DNA of 64,000 nucleotides. It comes from Chaetorhynchus papuensis. Its lineage: Eukaryota; Chordata; Aves; Passeriformes; Rhipiduridae. The translations under genes and the position numbers were made by a program. A model generated the notes under the pieces. The model saw nothing but the letters and a program-made list of their open reading frames with translations, had not been told where the DNA came from and did no database searches. Positions 20,201 to 31,530 of this stretch are shown piece after piece. How positions within the stretch are numbered: the stretch's first letter is position 1; every line of letters starts with the position of its first letter. The DNA lies in assembly GCA_013396525.1 (NCBI GenBank), contig VWYX01000275.1, positions 807,613 to 871,612 of the forward strand, written 5' to 3'.

Positions 20201-23200
20201 TTTACCTATCTTGTGGTCTGTTTCCCACTTATTATAGCTAGCAAATTTTCCTGTCAAGAGAACAAAACAGCTGGGCTCAAGCAGCAGAAAATGAGATTTA
20301 GATTCAGCTTACCAGTCTGCTCCAAAATTCAAGATTTTCATCACATCACAGGACAAAAAGATCATCCCATCTTTCAAATATTAGCATTAAAACAGAAGGA
20401 GAAGTTGGTCCCTGAACAACGTGGTACAGTGCAATTTCCAGTTCATTATCAGGACAATGAACGGATAGCTGAATCCAGAGGTTTGTCCCATGCCCACCTT
20501 CCCAGGCTATGTTCTTTTGCCACAGGCTTGTTTGCCCAGAGACGAAAGCATGCTCGGGGAAATACCCAATTATAAACGCCAGTGACACAAAGCTATGAGA
20601 AAAATAGCTCTGCTCATAGTTCGTCAAAATGTCCCAACATGCTGCCTAAACAGTTCATGAAGTTTTGACAGCAGCATATGGCACACAGTGGGCTGAAATG
20701 AATTTGTACCTGTTTTTGACAGTAAGTTATTCTGATGGGTGCTTACTCTCAAGTGCCTACGGCTTGACAGATGCCACTCTATAGTTCCAGATTTCCTAAA
20801 GGGAAAAGGCAATATTTGGGAAAGCAGGAGGTAGCTGGTGGAGATCCTACAAACCTGTTCCCACTTCTTTGGCTTGCCAGGTTGTCCTCTGTGCTTTTCC
20901 TGAGTGGAGTGGCACCTGAAACTTCCCACCAGCAAATGAGAGATCTGTTCCAGCAGCTTCCTGGTGCAGCCTAGAGCACCTACAGAGCACCTGTCCAGCG
21001 GAAGTGGAAATGGGCTTGAGAAGAACCATATGATGGTGGCCAATAAAGGCCAGAATTGTTTAACCCATCAAAATCCCTTTTTCCAATACTGTCAGCAGCA
21101 TGTGATGAAGGGAGCACCTCTCTGGTGCTGACATGGCACACACTGCCCACCTGAACCAGAACAGGACTGAACAGCAAGGTCTTCTCACCACCCTACACAG
21201 AGATGGAGTGACTTAGATTTTTTTTTTTTTTTTTCCTTTTTGGTGGGGCTGGTACCTGACAGAAACAGCAATGTTCACTAAATCTGTGGTGGAAAAATGT
21301 CAAGGAGAACCTGAGAAGATCTAAGCTGAAGATATATCTAAACTGTAATATGTGTGGGTAAGGCTGGGCTTTGCAAAACCAGGAATGACGAACTCAAAGT
21401 AAAAAAAAGTTTCTAGTGTCCTTAAGTGATATGGCCCAGACTTGGGAGTGCTAACAATTCTTTCCCTAGACAAGTTGTAAGGGGTTTTTGGTTGGTTTTT
21501 TTTTTTGGATTTTTGTTCAAAAACTTCTAAAACATTCCAGCAATTGCCTGTAGCAGGAAGGAAGAAAATGAGGATAATTATGACATTAAACTATTTTAAA
21601 AAGAAAGACATGTGACAATTAGCGCATCCCTACCAAGAAAGTAACATACCGAGCTCTGTGTGTGTAGGAAAGTGAAAAGACCCCCCACAAAAGCCATGAA
21701 AGGTTATTGAAAGCGTATGTGCCTCACAAGGAAGCTCAGTGCTGTGACTTTGGCATCAGTGAGAAAAGGGTGCATGGGAGCTTGTCAATAAGCTCTCAGT
21801 TAATAAATATTCAGCAATACTGTAGGAAAGCGATGTGGGAGAAGAGCAGGCAGCGTCTGTCAGGCCAGCCAGTGGAAAATACATGCTGTAAAGGTACAGA
21901 AAATCCTGTGAACATATTTGTCTAAGTAATCTGGTGCCTGAGACCAGTGAGAGAGTTGGAGTAGCTAATTTCAGTCCCTGGGATTCTCTGCTCATGTCTG
22001 GTGCTGTTAGGGTAGCACTTATGCACTGGAATCAGAGGTTCTTGCAAGAAAACAACAAAGACAGGAAAAAGAAACAAGCACTGTAGAATCCTTGGCCTAA
22101 TTCAGGAAGGCTGGTGGTGCCGGCAGCCCTGTGAGCATCAGCTGTGCCCCAGCTGCAGCACATCCCTGCTGGAGCAGCTGTGCAGGGCACAGAGGTGGCA
22201 GCCTGCCTTCCCTGCTCTGGGATGGATTTGCAAGGCACTGCAGGAGTTCCACGAGTGTTTTTCTCCAGTAAGTAAATTTGATCAAAGTTAATGCAGGGGA
22301 AATCCTGCAGATTCCCAGATATCATTTGAAACTGTTGCTGTCCAACCTTCAGTCATGCAAACATTGCATTCATCGTTGCCTTATGGCATTGCTCAGGTGG
22401 GTCACACATTCCCATTCCCCACACACACCTACATACCTCCCACCCTCACTTACACCACATCTGGAAGGCCACTTGGAAATACAGCCTTGGGAGATGGCTG
22501 GCTGTATCCAGCATCCTGAGATCTGCCAGTGCTTAGTGGTTTGGGGTTTTTTTGGTTTTGGGTGGTTTTTTTCTGCTGGTAAAGCAGCAGGTGTCTGCAG
22601 CCAGAGGAGCAGGGAGAGGACCAAGTGCTCAGGTAGAGTTGTCCTCCATCACAGACAGATTCTGCTCAGAGCTCTGGATGTCCAACAAACTCAGCTGTCA
22701 CCACCACCCAGATCCATATGGCTGAAGAGGATGTGATGGGGGATTCCCACCCACGTGATCAGAGGAAACTGCTTGACATGAGAATGATAATTTATTGATT
22801 GTGGGGTTGGTTATTTGCAGGTTTACAACAATTTACCATTTAGAATGCTTCTAAACTTGCTGCCAGAGGCAGCATGGAATGTTACTTTGACCAAAATTAG
22901 GCCTGCCCTTCACCCCTTCCTTGTGGAGGCCAAGCCTTTAGGCAGAGATTAAAGTCACACCAAAGTGCTCCTTTCTACAAAAACCTAAAATTCTTCAAGC
23001 AGGGAGACTTTCAGTAGAGTTGGGCCTAAATGACAGTAGAATGGTACATACATAATTGAAAACCTAATTAAAAGTGCGATTTTAAGGTTTAGCTAAAACT
23101 CTGCCAGCCCTGTGTGGCAATTCAAGCTGCGGTTTGAATGGCTTTTGAGATAAGTTAGACTTAGTTTAAATGTCGACTGTGTGTTTAGTCTTAGTTAGCA

Positions 23201-23654
23201 ATGTCAGGAAGCAGGGAGGAGGGCTGGTGTATCCCAAATAATGTAAACTGCTGGCATAGGCACAGTTGTCGCCATAAGAAGGACCATTTTTAGTGCAAAT
23301 TATCACCCCTGGAAAATGCTAATGGTAATTTCAGGCAGCTGCACTGGTGCACCAGGGCCTGGGGTCGGTGTCAGCAGTACTGATGGAGCTGTACAGAACT
23401 GAGTGTTTGTGCCTGAAGACGGGGCTCAGGCTAAGCCCTGCCAAGCCCCTCCTAACCCCCTGCAAAGCATCCCCACACAGGGATTTGTGTCAGTTTAACT
23501 TCACATTATGAGCACAACTTTCACAGGCACTGAATACCTAACCCACGAAGGATAAATCAATGCCTCCCCTTGTATTTAACAGAGATATGACTTTAATACA
23601 GTAAGTAAATCAAAGTAATTATTTAAAATTAAAATATTTAAGAGACTTAGTCTG
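20201..23654. other. Intergenic sequence downstream of SOX5
   Basis: I see no gene here. The interval contains T-runs (21220-21236, and 21496-21508 next to GGTTGG), a GC-richer patch at 22100-22240 and a GGTTTT-rich run near 22540-22575. The longest open frame (152 codons from 22278) has low-complexity composition and no recognisable domain. Confidence 0.75.
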
Positions 23655-23885
23655 GGAGAATGGCATGGTGGTTACAGAAGCGGCTGAGACGCGGGACTTT
23701 AGCAGCTATTCCTGACTCTGTCAGGGACTTTCTCTACAACTTCAGGAAAATTACTCAGCCCATCTCTAAGACTGCTATAATAATGCCTACTTCAAAGGGG
23801 TGTTACGAGGTTTAATTCATTAATGCCTGCAAAGCACTTTGAGATCTTTGGATTAAAAGCACTACAGTGCAAAGTATTATTAGCT
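23655..23885 (+). mobile_element. MIR-like (core) SINE
   Basis: It starts with a tRNA-type head, GAATGGCATGGTGGTTACAG, and runs on through TCCTGACTCTGTC and AACTTCAGGAAAATTACTCAG. It then has CATCTCTAAGACTGCTATAATAATGCCTACTTC, GGGGTGTTACGAGGTTTAATTCATTAATG, and a tail, AAGCACTTTGAGATC then AAAGTATTATTAG. Block order and wording match MIR/CORE-SINEs of amniotes, especially the sauropsid subfamilies whose tail reads AAGCGCTTTGAGATC. The copy is nearly full length but diverged, as expected for an ancient insertion. Confidence 0.87.
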
Positions 23886-26800
23886 ACAGGAAAAGCTCTC
23901 AGACAAGCATGGCATTAAATGTCTGCATTTAAAAAATACAGGAAGAAAAAACCCCCAAAGATGAGCAAATTGTGGGCGGTTTGGGTTTGTTTTTTTCTCT
24001 GGCCAGGTTTCCATTAGCCAGATCAGTACTTTGCTAAACAGAGGCCAGGGATTGTACAGCTCAGGGTCTGATTTTGTTGTCACTCCTAGAGCGCCCATAT
24101 TTTTAATATAACTGTTTGGATTTGGGGCTTCTTTTTGGGGTTTCTTCTTATCAAAATCCAGATTTTGTGCATCAAAAGCCTGTTCAACTTCCCGCTAAGG
24201 ATATATTTTCCCACTGAGTTAAACAAGAAGAAGAAAATAATTTTCCTTTGTATTGACAACTTGAGGGGTTTTTAAATTCAGTTACTTTCCCAATGAAAAG
24301 TTGATTCCACTTGATTTAAAAGGGCTAAGATTTTTAATATTGATAATTATCTGGAATCCAGAGGGATTTTTTATCACAAAATCAGGGTCTTTTTTATTAC
24401 GCCTAGTAGCGCTAATCCACCTACTGTGAGTGTAATTGTAAACAAACAAATTGGGATGGACACCCAGAAATGGACTAAAATGAGGGGTCTTTTTAGTGAC
24501 TGCCTTGCTCCCAAGTATTAATTTATTTCTGATGTTAAGTTTTAAGAGCAATCAGACAAAGGTGGCAGGTTGTTTCTGTAGGTACAGATTTAAATCTTGT
24601 CTGATCTTCTCATTTACTTGGTGCCTGTGCGTCAGAGCCCCACAGGGCAGGGATGAGCAGGATTTCTCCCATCAAAACCAGGCAGCAAAGGTGAGGATAC
24701 AAGAAAGGTTCCCAAAACAATCTGCTGAGGAACAGTCTTAAAGCTGTCACATCTACCTTGTTACCTGAATTCATACAGATCTTACTTATTTTATATTCTT
24801 CATACTTCTGAAACTTTTCAAGTGGAACTTATTGACTTTAAAATAAATATAACCAACAGCCCACCCTCGTCCCCCTTAATGAAAAGATAGCAACGCAATA
24901 GCTTAGTTTTTCCTTTCTTTTTAAAGCATTTCTGACTTCAGTGAGGGAACCTTTTAACTTCACTTTGTTTCCTGGTCCCATTGAAAGAGAAGACAGAGGA
25001 AGTGAAGTACAAGTGATTCTGGCTCCCAGAGATGCTTTGTTTCTCTTCTGATAGAATCTGAAACTTCACGTAGGTGGTGGGTAGAGCCATCGTAACCTGC
25101 TTTCTTCTGACTGAATGAGGAAGGTCAATATATTATCGTATCAAGGAAGAAGAAATTACATGGGCATTCCCCCCAGACAATAAAGATAATTCTGACAGCA
25201 TGATCAAAACAACTGGATAACTTTTTTCTTTCCTTACAGACACACCAATGTTTAAATGACAGCTGAAAGCAGATGATGGACTAAACACATTATTCTCTGT
25301 TCCATGTACTTTTTTATAATAGAAGTATATCTTGAAGACTATATTCAAGTTGATCAAATAATAAGTCAATTTGTCAATAAAACAGATTAGGCAACCTGTC
25401 TGCTCAGATGATATCTGTCAAACAACATATTTTTGTTAACACAATCTGGAAGTAAATGCCTTCACTAAATACAATGCAAAAAAACCCCACAATGCCACTT
25501 TTAAGTTTATTGAAACAGAGTTCTGCCTTGTTTCAATTATAGGCATTTAAACTTTCTTTAAGTTTTAGTTGCTAGCTAACAAACCACAGTTTGGAAACGA
25601 CTAGAAACAAGCATTAATGGCCTGGTGGGCACTGTCTGCTGCCAGGATGTGGATATATTCCAAAGTCTCTTGGCAATGTCCACTCTGTGGGCACAAGTCA
25701 CCATCAGTGGGGTTGGTGCAGGGGTATTTCCATTTCTCCCCCCACTGTTTTTTCTCCATCCCCGACGTTTGTCCCTGCTGTTGCTCACTACTGTGACATG
25801 TTCAGCATCTGATGTGCCTTGTCACATCACAAGCTCTGTCACTGCACCCGGCAGATTCAGGCGTGATGCTCTGACACATTGTGTACACTGAGGCAAAGAA
25901 TCCCTGGGAGATGTTGGGCCCTGATCTGGGCTCAGCAGCACAGGGGGACCTCTCAGTTTGTCCTGCATGACAAAAAACACCACAAAAATCACTAAAAAGG
26001 AAGCAGTGACATGCACGAGTGCACAGAGTGTTCAAACACGGGTAGTGTGGAGATAAACCGCATAAAGACACATTGATGAAAATATGTATTGATGACTCTG
26101 AGAGAGCTTGAGTAAAGATTTAAGGTAAAATCAGTGCCTGGAAAAGGCTAGAAAACCTTCATTCTGAATATGGGGAAACTTAGATTAACCAGTCTCAGAT
26201 ACTAGTGGGTTTGCCAGGTGAAGTTCAAACCAGCTGGTTTAGTTTTTGTGGTTTTCTCCCTCTCCCTCCCTGTGCTAATGCCATGTAATCCTCAGGAAAA
26301 GGGTGCTGGTTCAGAAACTCAGATTCTTTCCCAGCTGGGGGGAAACTTGTGATATGCACTAATAGGCTGAAAGTTCAAACAGAACTGTCTTGGGTCGGAT
26401 TCATGTTTCATTTGGGTTTTTTTTAAACAGAACTTGGGAAGTATTTTGTTGCTCAACTATCTGATGCAAAGGCTGAGGAAAACTGAAGCCACTCCAAAAT
26501 GTGAACAGGCTGTAACAGGAGGATCAACCGTGATGCCTGAAAACCAAGCAAACAAACAAAAAAAAGCTTAAATGCTGACAGAGGTTTAAGGACTTTCCTA
26601 CCCAAGCTTTCCTCTACAGGCTCAGGCTGCTAAGAAATAATGAACTAATTTGCTATTGCTTTCAATATTGCATCAACACCTTGTGGGACAGAAGAGCTTC
26701 CATTCAGAAAAACCTTTCCAAAAACTCCAAAAATGGAAAGTATATTCTGAAAGGTATAGATTGTCTAAAAGTAATAAAACTCTGTGGAAAATGTTTAAAG

Positions 26801-28757
26801 GCAGCAGTGGAAAGAGATGGGTATTAGAAAAAAAAGAATTCCAAAAATGCCTGTCAAAAAATTCCATCAAAACATTACTTTTTGCAGTGAAATTATTATA
26901 AAAGTCAGAGATATTCCCATAAAGTCTACTGAGGAGCTCATTCAAGTTCTTATAGTGGAAATGCCCTTTTACAGAAGTGAATGGCACACCTGGGTAGGAA
27001 CCTGTGCTTCCCATTCATTTCTCCAACCCTCTGAGTTTATGTGATCACATGGTGATGTCAGGAATGATTAACTATCAGCCCAGCTCTACAAACCTTGAAG
27101 CACGAGATAGCCAGCAATCCACTCTCATTCTGAATAGTTTGGCATGTCTCCATGTTGTAAGTAACCAGTGTTACCCCTAGCAATTGCTCTTTAAAGCAAA
27201 AACATGTGCAAAATGTCTTCATTCAGCCTAGTAGTATCATATGTCAATCAGATTCAGGATGCAAAACTGGCCAGCAATATCCTAAAAAAAAGAAATCATC
27301 TCTCTTGTTTGAATCACTTTGAATTAACTTGACTCTGTCATGTTACTGGCAAGAATATTCTCTCTTGAGCATCTGATTTCTAATTTTTTCACTTCACTTT
27401 CTCTTTTTTTTTTTTTTTTTGGGTTGGTTTTGGTCTTGGTCTTTGGATTTGTCTGCATGTTCCAAGGATCTGATTTAAGATTTATAAGACCAACCTAGCA
27501 TGGGTCTTTGGCAAGCAATTGAACATTGTCTACACTGCACTGAGGCTTACTGACACCATTTGAAACCTCTGCAAGTTTGTAAACCAAGCAGTACTACAGA
27601 AATAACAAAGGTCTGGTTTTGTGAATGTATACAAACAGAAATGACAGGTATTTATGATAGCATGTATGACATGCATGTGCTTATATTTAAGTGACATTAG
27701 GTGTTTGCTTTGTGTCTTAATGATGGCATTGAAACTTATCAAGCTAAAGCCAGAGAAAGACAACATTTCTCTAAAATTCTGTCAGATCCTCAGACTTCTT
27801 TTTAACAGAAAAAAAAGTGGGCTGTTTTTACTTGTCACATTAGAATCCAGATCTTCTCCTTCCCTGCTCCAAAAAGAAATGACACTGCTGACACGTGGGA
27901 TATCCTGAATACCTACAGCACTGGTCTTACAATCCTGAGAGTGCCCTGAAAAGTTACTCTGTTCCCAAATCCAGTTCTTTTACTATTTCTTATGTCCTAG
28001 ATGACTTTATTAGGATGCACAGATGTACAGAGAATAACACCAATTTTATGGGGTTCTTCCAGATTTGAGGAAAGATATTGCTTTTCAGTAAGGCTCCACT
28101 AAGACACCTCTTTCACAGCAGACCAGGAAGAGCCATATGTAACCCACAGAGGAAAATGAATGCTGCTGTAGTTTACAAGAAATCAGTAAATTGTTCTTTT
28201 ATTTATTCTTTATCTATGCCTTCAGCCACCAAGATGTTTTCACAACCCTTAACATAAAATGTTTGTGTGGGCTGCTCAGAGACCCCAGGCCAAGGTGTAA
28301 GTAGGGTGGCTGATATGTCATGGCACTGATGTGTCAGGAGTCACCTCGCCTTGTCGCCACCATGTAAATGGGAGGGAAAGGCCAATGGCAGCGCACACAG
28401 AGTGGTACAGCCCACGCGGAACTGTAAAATAAAATATCCGTGTGCTGTGAGCAGGTCAGGTGTGTGTAGTGTCCCTAAACAGGCTGCTGCAAAGGACGGT
28501 GGCATACATTTTGAAGCAAAGCTTCAAAAATTGGACTATCTGTGCAAACTGTGGTTCTCCTCAGGCACGTATACTATTTATATTTAGTCTCCAATTACAT
28601 ATTTGCCGTTTTTCCTTCCTGGGGCCCTGGCTTAGCACAGAGACCCAGATGTACTGACTTTCACATAAATCTGAAGCCAGTATACCCCCTGTAGCTCAGT
28701 GCTCCAACCATGTCTCATGGCCTCTGCTGTGACCCATGGTGACAGCCCCACCACTGA
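23886..28757. other. Intergenic sequence without recognised genes
   Basis: This is AT-rich DNA with no coding evidence. It has a 17-base T-run at 27404-27420 followed by GGGTTGGTTTTGG. Short open frames such as 26650-26901 and its antisense partner 26673-27014 lack protein features. I see nothing else in it. Confidence 0.75.
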
Positions 28758-28801
28758 GGCAAATGTATTCCCTTCTTTTGGCAAATGTATTGCCTCCTTT
28801 T
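28758..28801. repeat. 22-base tandem duplication
   Basis: Two adjacent 22-base units, 28758-28779 and 28780-28801, both start GGCAAATGTATT and differ at two positions. It is a small local duplication. Confidence 0.9.
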
Positions 28802-29399
28802 GACACACATAGCTGTGTTATTCGCATTCTTCTCAACTGTTTGCTGCCCTCAGATCTCTGGGAGGTCAGAGGGTAGGAAAAGCATCATTTTGCTGATGAA
28901 TTCATAGTGAATTTAAGGTAAAAATTTTGGCTAATTTTAGGCACACAAGTGGATAAGCCCCAAAGCTGCCTGTCAGTTAGAGCAGTTTAGGTCTGCCAAA
29001 CTGCTTCCTTTGGTCTTCAGCTGCTGCCCCAAGCACCAAGCCTTTCCACTAGGCAGGTTAAGACCCAGATTCAGAAAACGGGGAATATAAAACCAGTGGC
29101 AAATCCTGCCTCTTCTGTCAAGAATAGCTCAGATTGGTAAAGAATTCAGACACCTCTTTCTTTATTTTTTCACCTGCTGAAAATCTTTTCTTCCTACACC
29201 CCACCATGACCAAGCTCTGCAGTATGGGAGACAGAGATCTGGCACATAAATCCTTCTTTCACCCCTCATCTGGAAGCAGATCAACCCAACTGGCTTTTGG
29301 TGGCATTTCCAGGGGTGGGAGAACATTATTTATCTTCAAAAGGTGACAGTTATTGAATTTGCTGTACCTCGATGCTGAGCAACTCTTTATAATTGTTAC
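28802..29399. other. Intergenic, nothing recognised
   Basis: About 600 bases of ordinary mixed-composition sequence with no gene, repeat or motif cluster that I can support. Confidence 0.7.
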
Positions 29400-29700
29400 C
29401 AAAAAATGACATCACTAAAACTTATTTTTGTGTCATTATCCTCACCCAAGGTAAATATGGAATTTTACACCATTATGTCATCTAAATAATGTCATGCCAT
29501 TATGTGATATAAATATGTCATCATAATTTGTCTTTACACATCATAAATATTTTATTATATGACATTATTACACCTCCAGATAACTTTTTCCATATGAATA
29601 GTAATTACTCAAAGTATTTACTGTAATTATGTCACTTGATGAAATTACAGTAATTACATCGAAAAATGATAGCCCATGACTAATGAATTAAAATAGCATG
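29400..29700. promoter_or_regulatory. AT-rich block with clustered ATGTCAT/TGACAT words and an inverted repeat
   Basis: Within about 240 bases the words ATGACATCA, GTGTCATTA, TATGTCATC, AATGTCATG, TATGTCATCATAA, ATGACATTA and TATGTCACTTGA occur on both strands, resembling ATF/CREB/AP-1-type half-sites. A perfect 11-base inverted repeat, TTACTGTAATT (29618-29628) and AATTACAGTAA (29643-29653), is separated by 14 bases. It could be a regulatory cluster, a decayed short tandem repeat or a remnant of a small DNA transposon. Confidence 0.4.
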
Positions 29701-30789
29701 GAATTCACATTAAAAATTACATTTAAAATGTTAAGGATCTGAGGCAAAGTTACAAAAGCAAGGAAATTCACAGTTAAGAGTTTAATCTCTAATAACATTT
29801 CAGGGTGCTATAATTTTACCTAATATGGCAGAAGAAGGAAAGGAGGGAAAAAACCCCAAAAAGAGGTATTACCTGAATAGGAATAAAGTGAAAAAGTGAA
29901 CTGCTGCAAAGCATAACCCCGTGTATTTTGTATAGGGTGCACAGAAAGATAGGCCAGTGCTGTACAGCAGCATTCAAAGGTGTTTCATCAGGAACAAAAT
30001 CAAAGGACTGAAGTCAGAGCTGAGGTGAGGAACTGTCACCTGGGGTGAAGTTTCTACCCAAGGACCATCAGGGAACAAAATTGTTTGATAGGTCAGGATA
30101 AAATCACTGGAGGACTGCAGTGCCAAATGTAGGAGCAGGGTGGCTGGCAGATCCCGGGAACGTGTGAGTGTCCCAGCAGATATGGAGCTCTGATACCTAA
30201 GCTGCGCTCAGAGCTGTTGTAATGCCACTTCCTTCCACAGCAAGTAAGTGTTTTCACAAACCTTGGTACCCCAAGCAGCCACACAAGGTGCTGCTCCAAA
30301 CCCACACTGTGTCCTTGATGCCACTTGCACGCCAGGGAGGCACAAGTCCCTCTGACAGAGAAGATTCACAACTAAATCTTTCAGATTCAGACCTTCATGA
30401 CAAGAAGATGATTCTTCTTCTATTAATTTGTAATTCCATTTTTATTTTCTACATGAAAACAAATTATTCTGTGGTTAAATGCTGGTGGTAACTGAGAAGC
30501 AAAGAGGAACCACTGATGCCAATTTTGTTTGTTCACTTCCTGGCTGAGGAGTGAGCCATGAACCACACGCAAGACGAATTCAGGGTTGGTCACCTCTTCC
30601 TTCCACAGCTGGTGCCCTTGTTGGTCCCAGTGAGGCACAGAACCACCATGGACCTCACTCATTTTGAAGTTGCCCCCAAGCTGCTTTCAAACTGAGTTGT
30701 CCAAATTCTATGTTTCACCTGGCCAGGAAACCCCACTGAACTGAACCACCACCACACAGGAGAAGAAAACTTGGTTTAGCTGAGTTACG

Positions 30790-30790
<1 letters not shown>
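29701..30790. other. Intergenic, nothing recognised
   Basis: No gene or clear repeat is visible. Overlapping short open frames near 30093-30662 on both strands show no protein-like features. Confidence 0.7.

Positions 30791-30825
<35 letters not shown>
30791..30825. repeat. (GACA)n microsatellite, about 8.75 units
   Basis: A perfect run of GACA tetramers, 35 bases long, is flanked by GAGTTACGA and TGGGATGGGG. GACA/GATA-type repeats are length-polymorphic in vertebrates. Confidence 0.97.
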
Positions 30826-30969
30826 TGGGATGGGGGGTCAGAAAGACAGGGATAGAAAGGCAAGGATAAAAGGAAATAAGGAAAGGGGGAAAGCGAAAAA
30901 TTCTGTTTCCAGTTAGAATACCCAGTAATAGTTTAATATATGGTGCCATTTTAGAAAATGTGCTATTCA

Positions 30970-31250
30970 TATTTATGAAAGGCTTAATAGATGCAGCTGC
31001 ATCCTTTAACAAATTATTATAAGGCATGGTATGAAAGGCATTAGTAAGAAATGCTTAACAGATGATGCTGTGACAAGCTGTTACAACGTGTGTTATAAGA
31101 CGTCAATATTATTAAATCTATGGGCTTGGTTAGCACATGAATATAAATAATTTTTATGCATGCTACAAATTGCCATGCTTTATTAATAATGAAGTGTTTA
31201 TAAATGGAACCTTACTGTAAAGCATTATTAAATGCAGCTACTCAGAGAAC
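30970..31250. repeat. Possible ancient repeat or exapted element
   Basis: Repeated words include GGCTTAATAGATGCAGCTG (30981) and TGCTTAACAGATGATGCTG (31051), and TTATTAATAATGAAGTG followed by TTTATAAATGGAACC. The end reads GGAACCTTACTGTAAAGCATTATTAAATGCAGC. The last phrase resembles the common vertebrate repeat ending GGAACCTTATTGTAAAGTG. The block is AT-rich and may be conserved. Family identity is uncertain. Confidence 0.4.
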
Positions 31251-31429
31251 CTTGGAGTAATACTGTAGTAGAATTATCCTGCTGAGAAACAGACTAGAAA
31301 GGCTGCTTTATTTCACTGTCTGAGTCGACATGGGTTCAAACACACTGGGCTTTGATTCCTGAAAACCCATGTGGTAGGGGCCACCAGTAGTCACTGGTTG
31401 AAAGCTGCTGTTGTCACATTCTTTGTTAC

Positions 31430-31525
31430 TCTGAAATCACTCTGGCCTCACTTACATGGGATTTACACCAATGTAAGCATAAGCGCCAGTGGAGTAACTC
31501 CTGATTAACCCTGCTGTAAGTGATA
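31430..31525. repeat. Old sauropsid-type interspersed repeat fragment
   Basis: CTGGCCTCACTTACATGGGATTTACACC followed by AGTGGAGTAACTCCTGATTAACCC resembles a repeat common in turtles and crocodilians, with CTCACTTACACTGGTGTAAAT and GGAGTAACTCCTGATTTACAC blocks. It contains the self-complementary pair CTTACAT / ATGTAAG at 31450-31456 and 31471-31477. I recognise the pattern but cannot give a secure family name. Confidence 0.5.
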
Positions 31526-31530
31526 CATGC

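Noticed and set aside
19991..20575. 194-codon open frame on the + strand
   Set aside because: It is low-complexity and hydrophobic at the start and has no domain. It overlaps the probable SOX5 poly(A) site, so it is most likely chance.
22278..22736. 152-codon open frame
   Set aside because: No domain, no splice context, a Pro/His/Ser-rich low-complexity start, and a competing antisense frame; no support for coding.
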